From: Pseudomonadota bacterium
Lineage (GTDB): Bacteria; Pseudomonadota; Gammaproteobacteria; Burkholderiales; Ferrovaceae
NCBI GenBank assembly: GCA_021805445.1
Contig: JAJZFH010000007.1
Span: 37,991 to 101,990 of the forward strand
Direction: 5' to 3'
DNA: 64,000 nt
The position numbers and the translations under genes were made by a program. This document shows, piece after piece, positions 46,987 through 56,476 of this stretch. Below the pieces are notes generated by a model. That model was not told the DNA's origin and made no database searches. It was given only the letters and a program-made list of their open reading frames with translations. Numbering within the stretch: the stretch's first letter is position 1; every line of letters starts with the position of its first letter.

Positions 46987-48399
46987 TCACCTTGGATCAG
47001 AAGGCGGCAAGGTCAACAATGCGTTGACCCCTTGCAAATCACTGTCTTCCAGATGCCCGCCCAAAGCAGACAGGCGCAGGCGGTTGATGAGCACGTCGAT
47101 CCTGGCCTGTAACCAGGCCAAGCGGGTGGAGGCCGCCTCGCTCTGGGCATTGAGTAGATCCAGAGTGCTCCGATCCCCCACCTGTTGCCCCAAATGAGTG
47201 GAGTTGACCCGGTCATCACTGGCAGTCATGGCATGAGCCAGGGCTTCCACCCTTTGCGTCCCGGTGGTGACGCCCAACCAGGCTTCCCGGGTACTGAGAA
47301 GAACCAGTTGATGGACCTGCTCCGATTCTGCTTCTACCTGACGGGCCAAAAAGGTTTTTTCGTCCTGATGGGCACTGCGCATCCCGCCGCTATACAACGG
47401 AATGGTCACCTGCACGCCCACCAGGGAGGTACGCAGGGTATTACTGGCAGACCCGTAGTTGCCACTTCCGGTCAAATGATCGCTGTCCACTTCTCCCACC
47501 AGATCCACCGAGGAAGAGGCCAGTGCGCCATATCGTTTGGCCTCCTGGCGGGCAATCTCGACCTGAAGGGATTTTTCCTGCCATTGCAGGTTATGGCTGG
47601 AAGCGTCCGTGAGCCAGTCATTCAACGAGGCGCCCACCGCGGGCAATACCCCATCGTAGGGAGCGGCCAGAGTCAATTCTTCCGAATTCATGCCGGTCAT
47701 GTCGCCGAGGGCCTGCTGCTTCATCTGCACCTCCGCTTCGGCCGCCAACACCTGCGCTTTCATGGCTTCCCGACGCGCCAGTGCTTCATGGGTATCCGTC
47801 ACCGGTGCATCTCCCAACTCGAATTTGCGCTGAACTTCGGCCAAGGCTCGCTCCACGGCCAGTGTTTGCTGACGCGCGACACGCAAGGTCTCCTGGGCCA
47901 AAACCACCTCGAAATACCGCTGCACGGTTCTCAGGATCAGATCCTGACGTGCGTTGGCCCATTCCAGTTCCGCAACCTGGCTTTTGAGGTCCAGTTCTCG
48001 CCCTTGTGCCAGACGGTCCCCACTGATCAGCGGCTGACGGCCCTGTACAGACCAGCGCTGCAATATCCCCCCATTGATGGAAGTATTGAAGTTGGCATTG
48101 TTGGTGGCCGGAAAAAACCCGGGCGCACTGAATTGGGCTCCCTGGATCTGGCTTTGACTTGACATGCGTCCCTCTGTCCCACTGGCTTGCACGGTGGGAT
48201 GCCAGAGCGCACTGGCCTGGTCTTTTTGGGTCGCCCCCGCTTGATGTCCCGCCGCCGCCGCCTGGTACGTCAGGTCATGTTGCTGAGCCGCCTGCCAGAC
48301 ATTGAGAAGATCACTGGCCTCGCTCCAGGGAGACAACACCACTCCCCACAGAACGAGCCATGACTGTCCCAGGAATCGCTGCCGGATCGTAGGATTCAT
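46987..48399 (-). CDS. tolC: TolC-family outer membrane channel
   Basis: Outer-membrane exit duct for the RND pump encoded upstream. Two OEP repeats form the barrel and coiled-coil tunnel; long heptad regions such as EALARREAMKAQVLAAEAEVQ and repeated RYFEVVLAQETLRVARQQ mark the helices. An N-terminal signal sequence (WLVLWGVVLSPWSEA) is visible. About 470 residues from the ATG; a GTG eight codons earlier is possible. Last gene of the efflux operon. Confidence 0.9.
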   Translation of the reverse strand: MNPTIRQRFLGQSWLVLWGVVLSPWSEASDLLNVWQAAQQHDLTYQAAAAGHQAGATQKDQASALWHPTVQASGTEGRMSSQSQIQGAQFSAPGFFPATNNANFNTSINGGILQRWSVQGRQPLISGDRLAQGRELDLKSQVAELEWANARQDLILRTVQRYFEVVLAQETLRVARQQTLAVERALAEVQRKFELGDAPVTDTHEALARREAMKAQVLAAEAEVQMKQQALGDMTGMNSEELTLAAPYDGVLPAVGASLNDWLTDASSHNLQWQEKSLQVEIARQEAKRYGALASSSVDLVGEVDSDHLTGSGNYGSASNTLRTSLVGVQVTIPLYSGGMRSAHQDEKTFLARQVEAESEQVHQLVLLSTREAWLGVTTGTQRVEALAHAMTASDDRVNSTHLGQQVGDRSTLDLLNAQSEAASTRLAWLQARIDVLINRLRLSALGGHLEDSDLQGVNALLTLPPSDPR

Positions 48400-48403
48400 G
48401 GGA

Positions 48404-48613
48404 TCAGCACCCGGTCCGGGCACCCAGTTTACGGAGTAGGGTTTCCATCAGGCACCACCGGGTAATCCCGCTTTGTAACAAGTTGACGCCCACGAAAGCG
48501 GTGAAGGCCAACCACCAGGAACTCTGGTAAAAGGGACTGGCGGGACTGCCCAGCGCCAGTGAAAGAAGAATGAATGTGCCTGCAATGATACGAACGATGC
48601 GCCAACTGGTCAT
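48404..48613 (-). CDS. Small DUF2892-type membrane protein
   Basis: A 69-residue protein with two hydrophobic segments (IVRIIAGTFILLSLALG and WWLAFTAFVGVNLLQSGIT) and the ending TRWCLMETLLRKLGAR. This matches the DUF2892 membrane unit, which is also the C-terminal part of the rhodanese YgaP. The conserved Cys follows the second helix. It overlaps the RND gene by four bases and precedes tolC. Function unknown; the link with YgaP, a persulfide-handling protein, and with the divergent ArsR regulator suggests sulfur chemistry. Confidence 0.8.
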   Translation of the reverse strand: MTSWRIVRIIAGTFILLSLALGSPASPFYQSSWWLAFTAFVGVNLLQSGITRWCLMETLLRKLGARTGC

Positions 48614-51600
48614 GATTCGAGTCCCTCCTTGGGTGGTTTTGAGTGTTGAGAATGGTAAGCGGTGTAATACAGCATGGGGATCACCACCAAAGTTAGGACA
48701 GTGGATACCAGAATGCCGAAAATCAGGGAGATGGCCAGCCCATTGAAAATGGGATCGTCCAGAATGAAAAAAGCCCCCATCATGGCCGCCAACCCGGTCA
48801 GAACGATAGGTTGGGCACGGGTGATGGCAGAACGCACGACGGCTTCCTTGAAAGGAATGCCTCGAGCCACCTGAACATTGATAAAGTCCACCAGCAAGAT
48901 GGAATTGCGCACGATGATCCCGGCCAAAGCGATCATTCCGATCATGCTGGTGGCAGTAAACTGGGCACCCAGCAAGGCATGCCCCGGCATGACGCCGATG
49001 AGGGTCAGGGGAATCGGCGCCATGATGATGAAGGGGGCCAGGTAGGAACCAAACTGTGCCACCACCAGCAGATAAATCAGTATGAGTCCCACCGCATAGG
49101 CCAGGCCCATGTCACGGAATGTTTCATAAGTCACCTGCCATTCGCCATCCCACTTCAGAACATAATTTCGATAGCCATCTTCGGGAGGACGAATAAAATC
49201 ATCCTCCAGTTTCCTGCCGTCTGGCGTCTGTATCTGCACGATGCGCGAACGCATGCCAAACATGCCGTAGAGCGGGCTGTCCACCTTCCCGGCCATATCC
49301 CCGATCACATAATTGACCGGCAACAGATCCTTATGGTAAATCGGCTGTTCACGTACCGTATCCATCCGGCTAACCAATTCACGCAGAGGAATGATGGGTC
49401 CCCCGGAACCTTGTACCCCCAGGGAAAGCAAGGTATCCAGGCTCCCCTGTTGATCCGGCGAAAGTTGTAGCCACACGGCCGCAGGATACTTGCTCTGGTC
49501 GTGCAGCCATGTCACGGCCTCGCCCGAAAGAGCCGTCTGCAGAGTGGTGGCAATGGTCTGTTGGGAAACCCCAAGGAGTGCCGCCTTGTGACGATTGACC
49601 TGCAGCAGGATCCTGGGTGCGGACGCGATGCTGCTGTCCCCTACATCGACGATACCCGGCGTCGTGGAAAATACCTGACGCACGGCTTTGACCACGGTCA
49701 GGCGCCCCTCTGCCGTCGGACCATAGATTTCAGCCACAATGGGTGAAAGAACGGGGGGGCCGGGCGGCACTTCGACAATCTTGACATTGGCCCCAAAGCG
49801 CCGACCAATGGCCTGCAATGCAGGACGAAGACGGGTTGCGATGGCATGACTTTGCTCCTTGCGCCGGGACTTGTCCACCAGATTGACCTGAAGGTCGCCC
49901 AACTCGCTGGACGCTCGCAGATAATACTGACGCACCAACCCATTGAAATTGATGGGAGCTGCCGTCCCCACATAGGCCTGGTAGTTCGTCACCTCGGGGA
50001 CCGTGGTCAAATAGGCCCCCAACTCGTGGATCACTGCGGCAGTTTCCTCGAGTGGCGTTCCCGCCGGCATATCCACGATCACCTGAAACTCCGACTTGTT
50101 GTCAAAAGGGAGCATTTTGAGCCGTACCAGTCCAGTCGCCGGCAGCGCCAGGGATAGGGCAATCAGCATCCCGATCCCCAGCCCCACCCGGAGACGGTTA
50201 CGCTTCCCTCGGTCATCGTCCAGCAACGGAATGAATATCCACCAGAACAGGGGGGTCAGGAACTTGGCCAAACCTTGAGGAGGGAGATCCTGCACGACCT
50301 GTGTGCCTCGAACAGGTTCGGCGGAGGATCCGCCAGGAATCTGTCCTTCCTTCATCCAGATCCGCGCCAACCAGGGCGTGATCATGAAGGCAATGGACAG
50401 GGACAATACCATGCCCATGCTGGCATTGATGGGGATGGGGGACATGTAGGGCCCCATCAACCCGGTCACGAATGCCATGGGCAAGAGCGCTGCAATCACG
50501 GTCAGCGTGGCCAGAATGGTGGGCCCTCCCACTTCGTCTACCGCACCGGGGATCAGTTCGCGTAGCGTTTTACCTGGAAACAGGTGTTGATGGCGATGAA
50601 TGTTCTCCACGACCACGATGGCGTCGTCCACCAGAATTCCAATGGAGAAGATCAAGGCAAAAAGGGAAACCCGATTCAAGGTAAATCCCCACGCCCAGGA
50701 AGCAAAGAGAGTGACGGTCAAGGTCAGGATCACCGCGAATCCCACGATGGCGGCTTCGCGTCGTCCCAGTGCCAGGAAAACCAGCGCGACGACGGAGGCC
50801 GTGGCGAAAAGCAGTTTATGGATCAGTTTATCTGCCTTATCGTTGGCAGTTTCGCCATAGTCGCGCGTCTCGGCGACCATCACATCGGCAGGAATGACCG
50901 TATTTTTGAGGCGATCCACCCGATTCATGAGCGCGTGGGCTACACTGATGGCATTTTCACCCGGTTTCTTGGTCACCGCCAAGGTAACCGCCGGATAGTC
51001 CACCGGACCTTGTTTTCCCGCCTGACCAAACCACACATAGCGATTGGGGGTTTGGGGCCCATCTTCGACCCGGGCCACTTCCTTCAGATAAACGGGGTGA
51101 TGGTCGGTCACCCCCACGATCAAATTCCCCACGTCCTGCGCATCGCTCAGGTAATCCCCACTCTCCACCGCAATGGCATGGTTTTCGACCAGCAAGTCTC
51201 CTGCCGGTAACCCCTGATTGGCGGACTGTACGGTAGCCCGTACCTGTTCCAGGGTGATGTGGCTGCTCATCAATCGTGCAGGGTCCAGATTGATTCGCAG
51301 GGCACGCCCAGGTCCGCCCACGGTAAATACGGCACGCGTTCCCGCTACCCGCTCGAGATCTCCTTCCATGCTCTGGGCGACCTGTTCCAGTGCGTAAGCA
51401 CCGATCTGTGGATTTTTACTGTAGAGCGTCAAGGAGAGGATGGGCACATCATCGATCCCCTTGGGTTTGATGATGGGCGACAAAACGCCCAAATTTCGGG
51501 GGAGCCAGTCCGCATGGGCATTCACGGCCTCATAGAGTCGCACCAGCGCCTTGGTGCGCGGTACCCCCACTTTGAACTGGACGGTCATGACCGCCAACCC

Positions 51601-51879
51601 GGGGCGAGACACGGAAAACACATGATCAAGACCCTGAATCTGGCTCAGAACCTGTTCGGCCGGTGCCGCCACCATTTGTTCCACATCCCGGGCAGAAGCC
51701 CCCGGAAAAGGAATCAGGACATTGGCCATGGTGACATTGATTTGAGGCTCTTCTTCCCGCGGAGTCACCAGAATGGCGAAAAACCCCAACAAAAAACCAA
51801 CCAGTGCCAGCAGGGGCGTAATCTGCGCACTCTGAAAAAATCGGGCGATGCGCCCGGAGATGCCGAGGCTGGGTTTCAT
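48610..51879 (-). CDS. RND efflux pump permease (AcrB/HAE1-like)
   Basis: Proton-driven inner-membrane pump of 1089 residues. It has the two-fold RND layout: first membrane helix (ITPLLALVGFLLGFFAIL), large periplasmic loop, then helices with the proton-relay motif FSIGILVDDAIVVVENIHRH in helix 4, a second periplasmic loop, and a matching C-terminal half (GMIALAGIIVRNSILLVDF). The long periplasmic loops place it with hydrophobe or multidrug pumps rather than heavy-metal CzcA. The substrate is unknown. It is encoded 7 bases after the adaptor gene. Confidence 0.93.
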   Translation of the reverse strand: MKPSLGISGRIARFFQSAQITPLLALVGFLLGFFAILVTPREEEPQINVTMANVLIPFPGASARDVEQMVAAPAEQVLSQIQGLDHVFSVSRPGLAVMTVQFKVGVPRTKALVRLYEAVNAHADWLPRNLGVLSPIIKPKGIDDVPILSLTLYSKNPQIGAYALEQVAQSMEGDLERVAGTRAVFTVGGPGRALRINLDPARLMSSHITLEQVRATVQSANQGLPAGDLLVENHAIAVESGDYLSDAQDVGNLIVGVTDHHPVYLKEVARVEDGPQTPNRYVWFGQAGKQGPVDYPAVTLAVTKKPGENAISVAHALMNRVDRLKNTVIPADVMVAETRDYGETANDKADKLIHKLLFATASVVALVFLALGRREAAIVGFAVILTLTVTLFASWAWGFTLNRVSLFALIFSIGILVDDAIVVVENIHRHQHLFPGKTLRELIPGAVDEVGGPTILATLTVIAALLPMAFVTGLMGPYMSPIPINASMGMVLSLSIAFMITPWLARIWMKEGQIPGGSSAEPVRGTQVVQDLPPQGLAKFLTPLFWWIFIPLLDDDRGKRNRLRVGLGIGMLIALSLALPATGLVRLKMLPFDNKSEFQVIVDMPAGTPLEETAAVIHELGAYLTTVPEVTNYQAYVGTAAPINFNGLVRQYYLRASSELGDLQVNLVDKSRRKEQSHAIATRLRPALQAIGRRFGANVKIVEVPPGPPVLSPIVAEIYGPTAEGRLTVVKAVRQVFSTTPGIVDVGDSSIASAPRILLQVNRHKAALLGVSQQTIATTLQTALSGEAVTWLHDQSKYPAAVWLQLSPDQQGSLDTLLSLGVQGSGGPIIPLRELVSRMDTVREQPIYHKDLLPVNYVIGDMAGKVDSPLYGMFGMRSRIVQIQTPDGRKLEDDFIRPPEDGYRNYVLKWDGEWQVTYETFRDMGLAYAVGLILIYLLVVAQFGSYLAPFIIMAPIPLTLIGVMPGHALLGAQFTATSMIGMIALAGIIVRNSILLVDFINVQVARGIPFKEAVVRSAITRAQPIVLTGLAAMMGAFFILDDPIFNGLAISLIFGILVSTVLTLVVIPMLYYTAYHSQHSKPPKEGLES

Positions 51880-51886
51880 CGTTTCT

Positions 51887-52957
51887 TCACCGTCCCTGCG
51901 TCAGAGCCCGTTGCGCATCGGGGACGACGTGCTCACCGAGGGAAACTCCACTCAGGATTTCCACTTGCTGGTCCAGGATTCGTCCCAAACGAACCTGCCT
52001 CAGCAAGGGATGCCCCTCCCGGTCTTGCACATAGACGCCCGTCATTTCAGCACGATGTACCACCGCACCGAGGGGAACCCAGAGTGCTTCACGCGTTGAA
52101 TCTCCGCCCGGTAGCCAGACCCGAACAAAGGTCCCGGGCCGCCCCGGGGGATGAACGGCATCCCCCGGCAAACCCAGACGAACCTGGACGGTATGACTGG
52201 CTGGATCCGCGGTAGGCAATACAGTGACGTAGGTCGGTATGATCCATTGCGTCATCATGCCCGCGTTCTTCAACTCCAACCGGCTCTGCACAGGGGTGGA
52301 TGAAGAAAGGAGCGCACTTTCCGGAACCTGGGCCGTGACACGCAGATGGGAAGGATCATAAAAAGATACCAGGGCACGCCCCGGTTGGGCCATATCTCCG
52401 AGGGTCACGGGGACTTCTGCCACAATTCCGTCAAAGGGTGCGCGCAAGACGTAGTAACCGGCCTGGGCACGCACTGCCGACGACTCGGCCAATTGTGCCT
52501 CGGTTTGGGCTTTTGTGCTTTTGAAACGGGCCTCTGCCCGATCCAGTGCGGCCTGACTGATATACCCTTTGGAAAACAGTTGGTCCTGGCGCGCATACTC
52601 ACGGGTTGCCACTTCCAGTTCAGCCCTGATCGCCTGCTCCTGGGCCAACTTGGCCGCAACATCTTGATCCGCCGCCCGCTCATCCAGACGAATCATGATC
52701 TGGTTCTTCCTGACCCGATCACCGGGGTGTACTGCCACCGCCACCACCCGACCAGAAACTTCGGCAGCGATCACCGCCTGGCGCTCGGCTTCAATCACGC
52801 CGTCATAACCCGTCATGCCGCGAAGTTCCTCCGTTCCCCCCGTTTCCTGGGCCTGCAACGAGACCATATGAAGAGAAATCCCCACCAGCATGACCCCAAG
52901 GATCCAAAGCAGCGTTCGGTTGGACCGGTCATCCCTTTTCATTACGGTTCTTGCCAT
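51887..52957 (-). CDS. RND periplasmic adaptor (membrane fusion protein)
   Basis: HlyD/AcrA-family adaptor linking the pump to the TolC channel. An N-terminal membrane anchor or signal (LLWILGVMLVGISLHMV), a barrel-sandwich half-motif with VIAAEVSGRVVAVAVHPGDRV, a helical hairpin (residues about 110-160), and the second half (YYVLRAPFDGIVAEVPVTLGD) are visible. 356 residues. GAGGAAGG precedes the ATG. First gene of the adaptor-pump-DUF2892-tolC operon, divergent from the ArsR-type regulator. Confidence 0.93.
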   Translation of the reverse strand: MARTVMKRDDRSNRTLLWILGVMLVGISLHMVSLQAQETGGTEELRGMTGYDGVIEAERQAVIAAEVSGRVVAVAVHPGDRVRKNQIMIRLDERAADQDVAAKLAQEQAIRAELEVATREYARQDQLFSKGYISQAALDRAEARFKSTKAQTEAQLAESSAVRAQAGYYVLRAPFDGIVAEVPVTLGDMAQPGRALVSFYDPSHLRVTAQVPESALLSSSTPVQSRLELKNAGMMTQWIIPTYVTVLPTADPASHTVQVRLGLPGDAVHPPGRPGTFVRVWLPGGDSTREALWVPLGAVVHRAEMTGVYVQDREGHPLLRQVRLGRILDQQVEILSGVSLGEHVVPDAQRALTQGR

Positions 52958-52990
52958 GGTGCACCTTCCTCGTTTTACCGTTCTTGTCTC

Positions 52991-53047
52991 TTCTAATTAT
53001 TTATGAATTTATATTATGTAACTTTATATATCGTTTTATGGTAAACT
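52991..53047. promoter_or_regulatory. AT-rich divergent promoter/operator region
   Basis: Almost pure A/T for about 55 bases in otherwise GC-rich DNA, between the divergent efflux operon and the ArsR gene. It contains two TTTATAT direct repeats (53008-53014 and 53023-53029) and several -10-like hexamers, but no single clear promoter on either strand. This is the expected site of ArsR-type repressor binding. Confidence 0.5.
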
Positions 53048-53087
53048 GTCAACACTTTCCTGAAACCATCATTCGGAGATCCTCGGG

Positions 53088-53429
53088 ATGGATCCATGTG
53101 AGGGCGCAATGCCGCATGATTTCAAACAGATATATGCTTCGGCCAATCGAGCATGCAGTTTTCTCAAGGTGTTGGCCAACCCGGATCGTCTCGTCCTGCT
53201 CTGCCGTTTGGCAGAAGGCGAGTGTTGCGTCAGCGAATTGGAGTCTGCCCTGAACATTCATCAGCCCACCTTGTCACAGCAACTGGGAATTTTGCGGGAA
53301 GAGGGTCTGGTGACCACCCGACGGGAAGGAAAGCATATTTTCTACCGGGTGATCAGCCTGGAGTCGATTGCCATCCTCAAGGCATTACAAACCCAATTCT
53401 GCAAACCACGCCCGCCCGAACCCCATTGA
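53088..53429 (+). CDS. ArsR-family repressor, SqrR/BigR-like thiol switch
   Basis: Winged-helix repressor of 113 residues. Recognition helix region is IHQPTLSQQLGILREEGLV, wing RREGKHIFYRV. Cys39 (RLVLLCRL) and Cys105 (LQTQFC) are 66 residues apart, the same spacing and local setting as the two persulfide-sensing cysteines of SqrR and BigR (41 and 107 in SqrR). An extra pair, Cys46-Cys47 (ECCVSEL), lies where classic ArsR has its metal site, so metal sensing cannot be excluded. An ATG seven codons later with GAGGG is an alternative start. Divergent from the efflux operon it probably controls. Confidence 0.85.
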   Translation: MDPCEGAMPHDFKQIYASANRACSFLKVLANPDRLVLLCRLAEGECCVSELESALNIHQPTLSQQLGILREEGLVTTRREGKHIFYRVISLESIAILKALQTQFCKPRPPEPH

Positions 53430-53444
53430 AAAATCTACCGGGAT

Positions 53445-55208
53445 TCACGCCCCGGACTGATTCGACTCCCGTTTGAACCAGTGCAGGGTGCGATGCAACC
53501 CCACCACCCCTCCCACAATGATCAGGGTGGGGGCTTGCAGGGGTTCGGTCCGCACCTGCGCCGGCAGGGTTTCCAGCGTGCCCGTCATGACCCGCTGACG
53601 CTGGGTGGTCCCTTGCTGAATGATCGCAGCCGGAGTCGTTGGGGAAAGACCATGACTGATCAGTTCCCGGCATAAAATCTCCAGACCGTGCAAACCCATA
53701 TACACCACCAGAGTTTGCTGGGGACGCGCCAGGTTTCCCCAGTCCAGGTCCATGGTTCCATCCTTGAGATGTCCTGTCACAAAGACACAGGATTGGGCAT
53801 GATCCCGATGCGTCAGTGGGATGCCCGCGTAGGCTGCGATGCCGGAAGCCGCCGTGATGCCGGGAACCACCTCGAAGGAAATTCCGTGTGCTGCAAGGGT
53901 CTCGATTTCCTCTCCCCCCCGTCCAAAGATGAAGGGATCTCCCCCCTTGAGCCTCAGAACCCTTTTCCCTTCCAGCGCCAAACGTACCAGAAGTTCATTG
54001 ATGCCTTCCTGTGGCACGGCATGATGACCGCGTTGCTTTCCCACATAGAGACACGTCACCCCGGGAGGAAGCAGAGCCAGGACTCCCGGAGACACCAGGT
54101 TGTCATACACCACGACATCCGCCTGATTCATGAGACGCAACGCCTTGACGGTGAGCAAGTCGGGATCTCCCGGACCCGCCCCCACCAAAAACACCCTTCC
54201 CGGGAGGGCAGGATCCTCACGCGGCCCAGTAAAACGCTGACGGTTTCGTTGTTCCCACCACTTCCCGGCCAGTGCCCGTGCTTCTTCGACGGAGGCCGCT
54301 CGTTCCATGGCGAACAGGGCGACTGCCGCCGTCTCCACCACGGCAGCCACCCCATAGTCACTCTCCTCGCTACCCACCCACACATGGTATAAACGTGCAC
54401 AATCCATTGGTTCATCGCGCAGATGTCGTTTCTCGAAACGGGCGGGCCAGACCTCCTGGTACGCCATACCCTGTTTGGACCAATAAAGTTGGGTCGCGCC
54501 ATCCGGATTGATTTCGGCCTCTCCCCCCTCCCCTTTGAAGACGAAGAAACAGGGATCTCCCAGCAATCGGGCTGCCTGCTGGTGGATCTTGTCGTAGCCC
54601 GGATGAAAGATTCCGGACAGGGATACGGGAGCGTTCAACGGATTGCTCATCCGTGCCACCGTGTGAATGGGCGAACGCAATCCCAGCACCTGCTTCAGAG
54701 CGAGCAACTTCATGATCTGGGGGGAAAAACTTGCCACGGGGATAAAGGCGAAACCCGTCTTCGCCAGGGAGTCCATCGCCTCGTCCAGCGAGTGCGCCAA
54801 GGGGACACCCAGGGCCTTCAAAGCATCAGCGACCGATCGGCGTCCTGGATCACACTGCTCGAGACCATGCATCAGGACTCGAATGCCGTGCTCTGCCAGG
54901 AGCAACGCCGATAGGACATACCAGGGTAACTGGCGTCGTTTGCCGGCATAACTTGCCCAATCCAGATCCGCCGATGCCTTGGACACCGAAGGGAGGGAAT
55001 GCCGCAATGCCCGGACCATGCCAGCCACCTCTTCCGCTGTTTCCTCCTTGAGGCGCACCAAGGACAGAAAAGCGCCGATCTGTTCCGGACGCACTGCGTC
55101 CGCCAGAATGAGTCCGAGAGCTTCCTCGGCTTCTGCTTCGGTCAAACCCCGAGCGGCGCGCCGTCCTTTGCCCAGCGCCTGGATAAACTTCGAAAAGGGA
55201 TGTTCCAT
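53445..55208 (-). CDS. Fusion: TrpD2/YbiB-like domain plus uroporphyrinogen-III C-methyltransferase
   Basis: 587 residues in two parts. Residues 1 to about 325 resemble the anthranilate phosphoribosyltransferase-like TrpD2/YbiB family (helical bundle then catalytic-like domain; [36 protein letters not shown] and [15 protein letters not shown]). Residues about 336-575 are a full SUMT/CobA domain: [59 protein letters not shown] makes precorrin-2 for siroheme (sulfite or nitrite reductase) or cobalamin. The role of the first domain is unknown; YbiB binds nucleic acid in E. coli. There is no frameshift or stop between the parts. It lies 56 bases after tusA. Confidence 0.9.
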   Translation of the reverse strand: MEHPFSKFIQALGKGRRAARGLTEAEAEEALGLILADAVRPEQIGAFLSLVRLKEETAEEVAGMVRALRHSLPSVSKASADLDWASYAGKRRQLPWYVLSALLLAEHGIRVLMHGLEQCDPGRRSVADALKALGVPLAHSLDEAMDSLAKTGFAFIPVASFSPQIMKLLALKQVLGLRSPIHTVARMSNPLNAPVSLSGIFHPGYDKIHQQAARLLGDPCFFVFKGEGGEAEINPDGATQLYWSKQGMAYQEVWPARFEKRHLRDEPMDCARLYHVWVGSEESDYGVAAVVETAAVALFAMERAASVEEARALAGKWWEQRNRQRFTGPREDPALPGRVFLVGAGPGDPDLLTVKALRLMNQADVVVYDNLVSPGVLALLPPGVTCLYVGKQRGHHAVPQEGINELLVRLALEGKRVLRLKGGDPFIFGRGGEEIETLAAHGISFEVVPGITAASGIAAYAGIPLTHRDHAQSCVFVTGHLKDGTMDLDWGNLARPQQTLVVYMGLHGLEILCRELISHGLSPTTPAAIIQQGTTQRQRVMTGTLETLPAQVRTEPLQAPTLIIVGGVVGLHRTLHWFKRESNQSGA

Positions 55209-55264
55209 GGCTCATGGTACCAAAAATTCAAGCCCACACGTGTTCTTCGAGGCACTCCCCAGTC

Positions 55265-55492
55265 TCACTTCTTTCTGAGGAAAAATGTGTACTCTCCCCC
55301 CTCTTGTACGACGGATATCAACTCGTGACCGGTTTGTTTTGAAAAAGCCTGCATATCCCCCACCGAACCTCCATCGGTGGAAATGACCCTGAGTACTTGG
55401 CCCGACCCCATATCCACCAAGGATTTTTTTGTTTTCAAGATAGGCAGGGGACAACTCATTCCTCTGACATCCAGTTCTTTATCCGCTTGCAT
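55265..55492 (-). CDS. tusA: TusA/SirA-family sulfur carrier
   Basis: 75-residue persulfide carrier. The defining CPxP motif is in DVRGMSCPLPILKTKKSL with the active Cys14; the rest (LRVISTDGGSVGDMQAFSKQTGHEL) matches the fold. Such proteins deliver sulfur for tRNA thiolation or shuttle sulfane sulfur in oxidisers. No rhodanese or dsrE gene accompanies it here. GGAG lies eight bases before the ATG. Its neighbour is the SUMT fusion. Confidence 0.93.
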   Translation of the reverse strand: MQADKELDVRGMSCPLPILKTKKSLVDMGSGQVLRVISTDGGSVGDMQAFSKQTGHELISVVQEGGEYTFFLRKK

Positions 55493-55544
55493 GGCGATTT
55501 CTCCATTTCTTGACCCGCCCCGAATGATACGCTACCCAGTCACC

Positions 55545-56429
55545 TCAGGAGGATCGATTTGTTTGACCTTGGGTTTCGCCGAGAAAGGATTCGAAGGCTG
55601 CACGCGCCGGACTGACCGGTCGTCCTTTCAGTGAGATCTTGCTGAGAGGACGTTGCAGGTCTCCTTGCAACCAGGGGATGCAGGCCAACTCTCCTTGCTC
55701 GAGATGATGGGCCGCCATGATTGCGGGAACGATGGCGACACCGACTCCCGCAACGACCATCTGAACGGCCGCCTGGTTGCTTTGCACGATGATCTGTCGT
55801 GCAGGAACGATCCCCAGATGCGCCAGAGTTTTCGCTACCACCCGTGCCGTACCGGACCCTTCTTCACGCAGAATCCAACGGCAATGCTCGAGATGTTCCC
55901 GCTCCACCCCCGGTTTCGTCACCAGAAGCAGAGGTTCGTTGTGCCACAATTCGCAATTCAGGCGTTCCTCATCCACCGGCCCTTCCACCAACGCCAGTTC
56001 TACCCAGCCTTCCAGCACCTGATGTACCATGGTTTCCGTATTCCCGCTACTCACCCGAATGTCCATCTGCGGATAGCGCTCCAGAAAAATGGCCAGATCC
56101 CGTCCCAGCCAATAGGTGGCAATGGTCGTGCTGGCACCGATATGCAAACAGCCCTTGCGTAATCCGCGTCGCTCCTCGATATCCTGCAATGCCGCCTGCT
56201 CCAAGGCAAAGATGGAACGGGCGTGAGAGAACAAGGACACGCCCGCCTGGGTCAGTTTGACCTGCCGCGAAGTTCGTTCCAGCAGTGCAATACCCAGAAT
56301 TTCTTCGAGGCTGCTGACCGCCTTGGAAACGGCAGGCTGAGTGAGGTGCAGATACTCTGCCGCCCCTGTGAAACTGCCGGTACGGGCAACTTCTGCAAAC
56401 GCTCTCAAATGATGGAAGTTCAGTTTCAT
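55545..56429 (-). CDS. LysR-family regulator, YeiE/CysL-like
   Basis: 294-residue LysR activator: N-terminal helix-turn-helix (HHLRAFAEVARTGSFTGAAE, LTQPAVSKAVSSLEE) and a periplasmic-binding-like effector domain. The segments IGASTTIATYWLG, VSSGNTETMVHQVLEG, ELALVEGP and CRWILREEGSGTARVV resemble YeiE of E. coli and CysL of Bacillus, both connected to sulfite metabolism, as I recall them. CbbR is a less close alternative. It sits just upstream of tusA and the SUMT fusion on the same strand. The ATG follows an open upstream frame that is not LysR. Confidence 0.85.
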   Translation of the reverse strand: MKLNFHHLRAFAEVARTGSFTGAAEYLHLTQPAVSKAVSSLEEILGIALLERTSRQVKLTQAGVSLFSHARSIFALEQAALQDIEERRGLRKGCLHIGASTTIATYWLGRDLAIFLERYPQMDIRVSSGNTETMVHQVLEGWVELALVEGPVDEERLNCELWHNEPLLLVTKPGVEREHLEHCRWILREEGSGTARVVAKTLAHLGIVPARQIIVQSNQAAVQMVVAGVGVAIVPAIMAAHHLEQGELACIPWLQGDLQRPLSKISLKGRPVSPARAAFESFLGETQGQTNRSS

Positions 56430-56476
56430 GGACGAGGGTACCGCTACGCACTCAATAAGGGTCACTCCCTGGAAAA

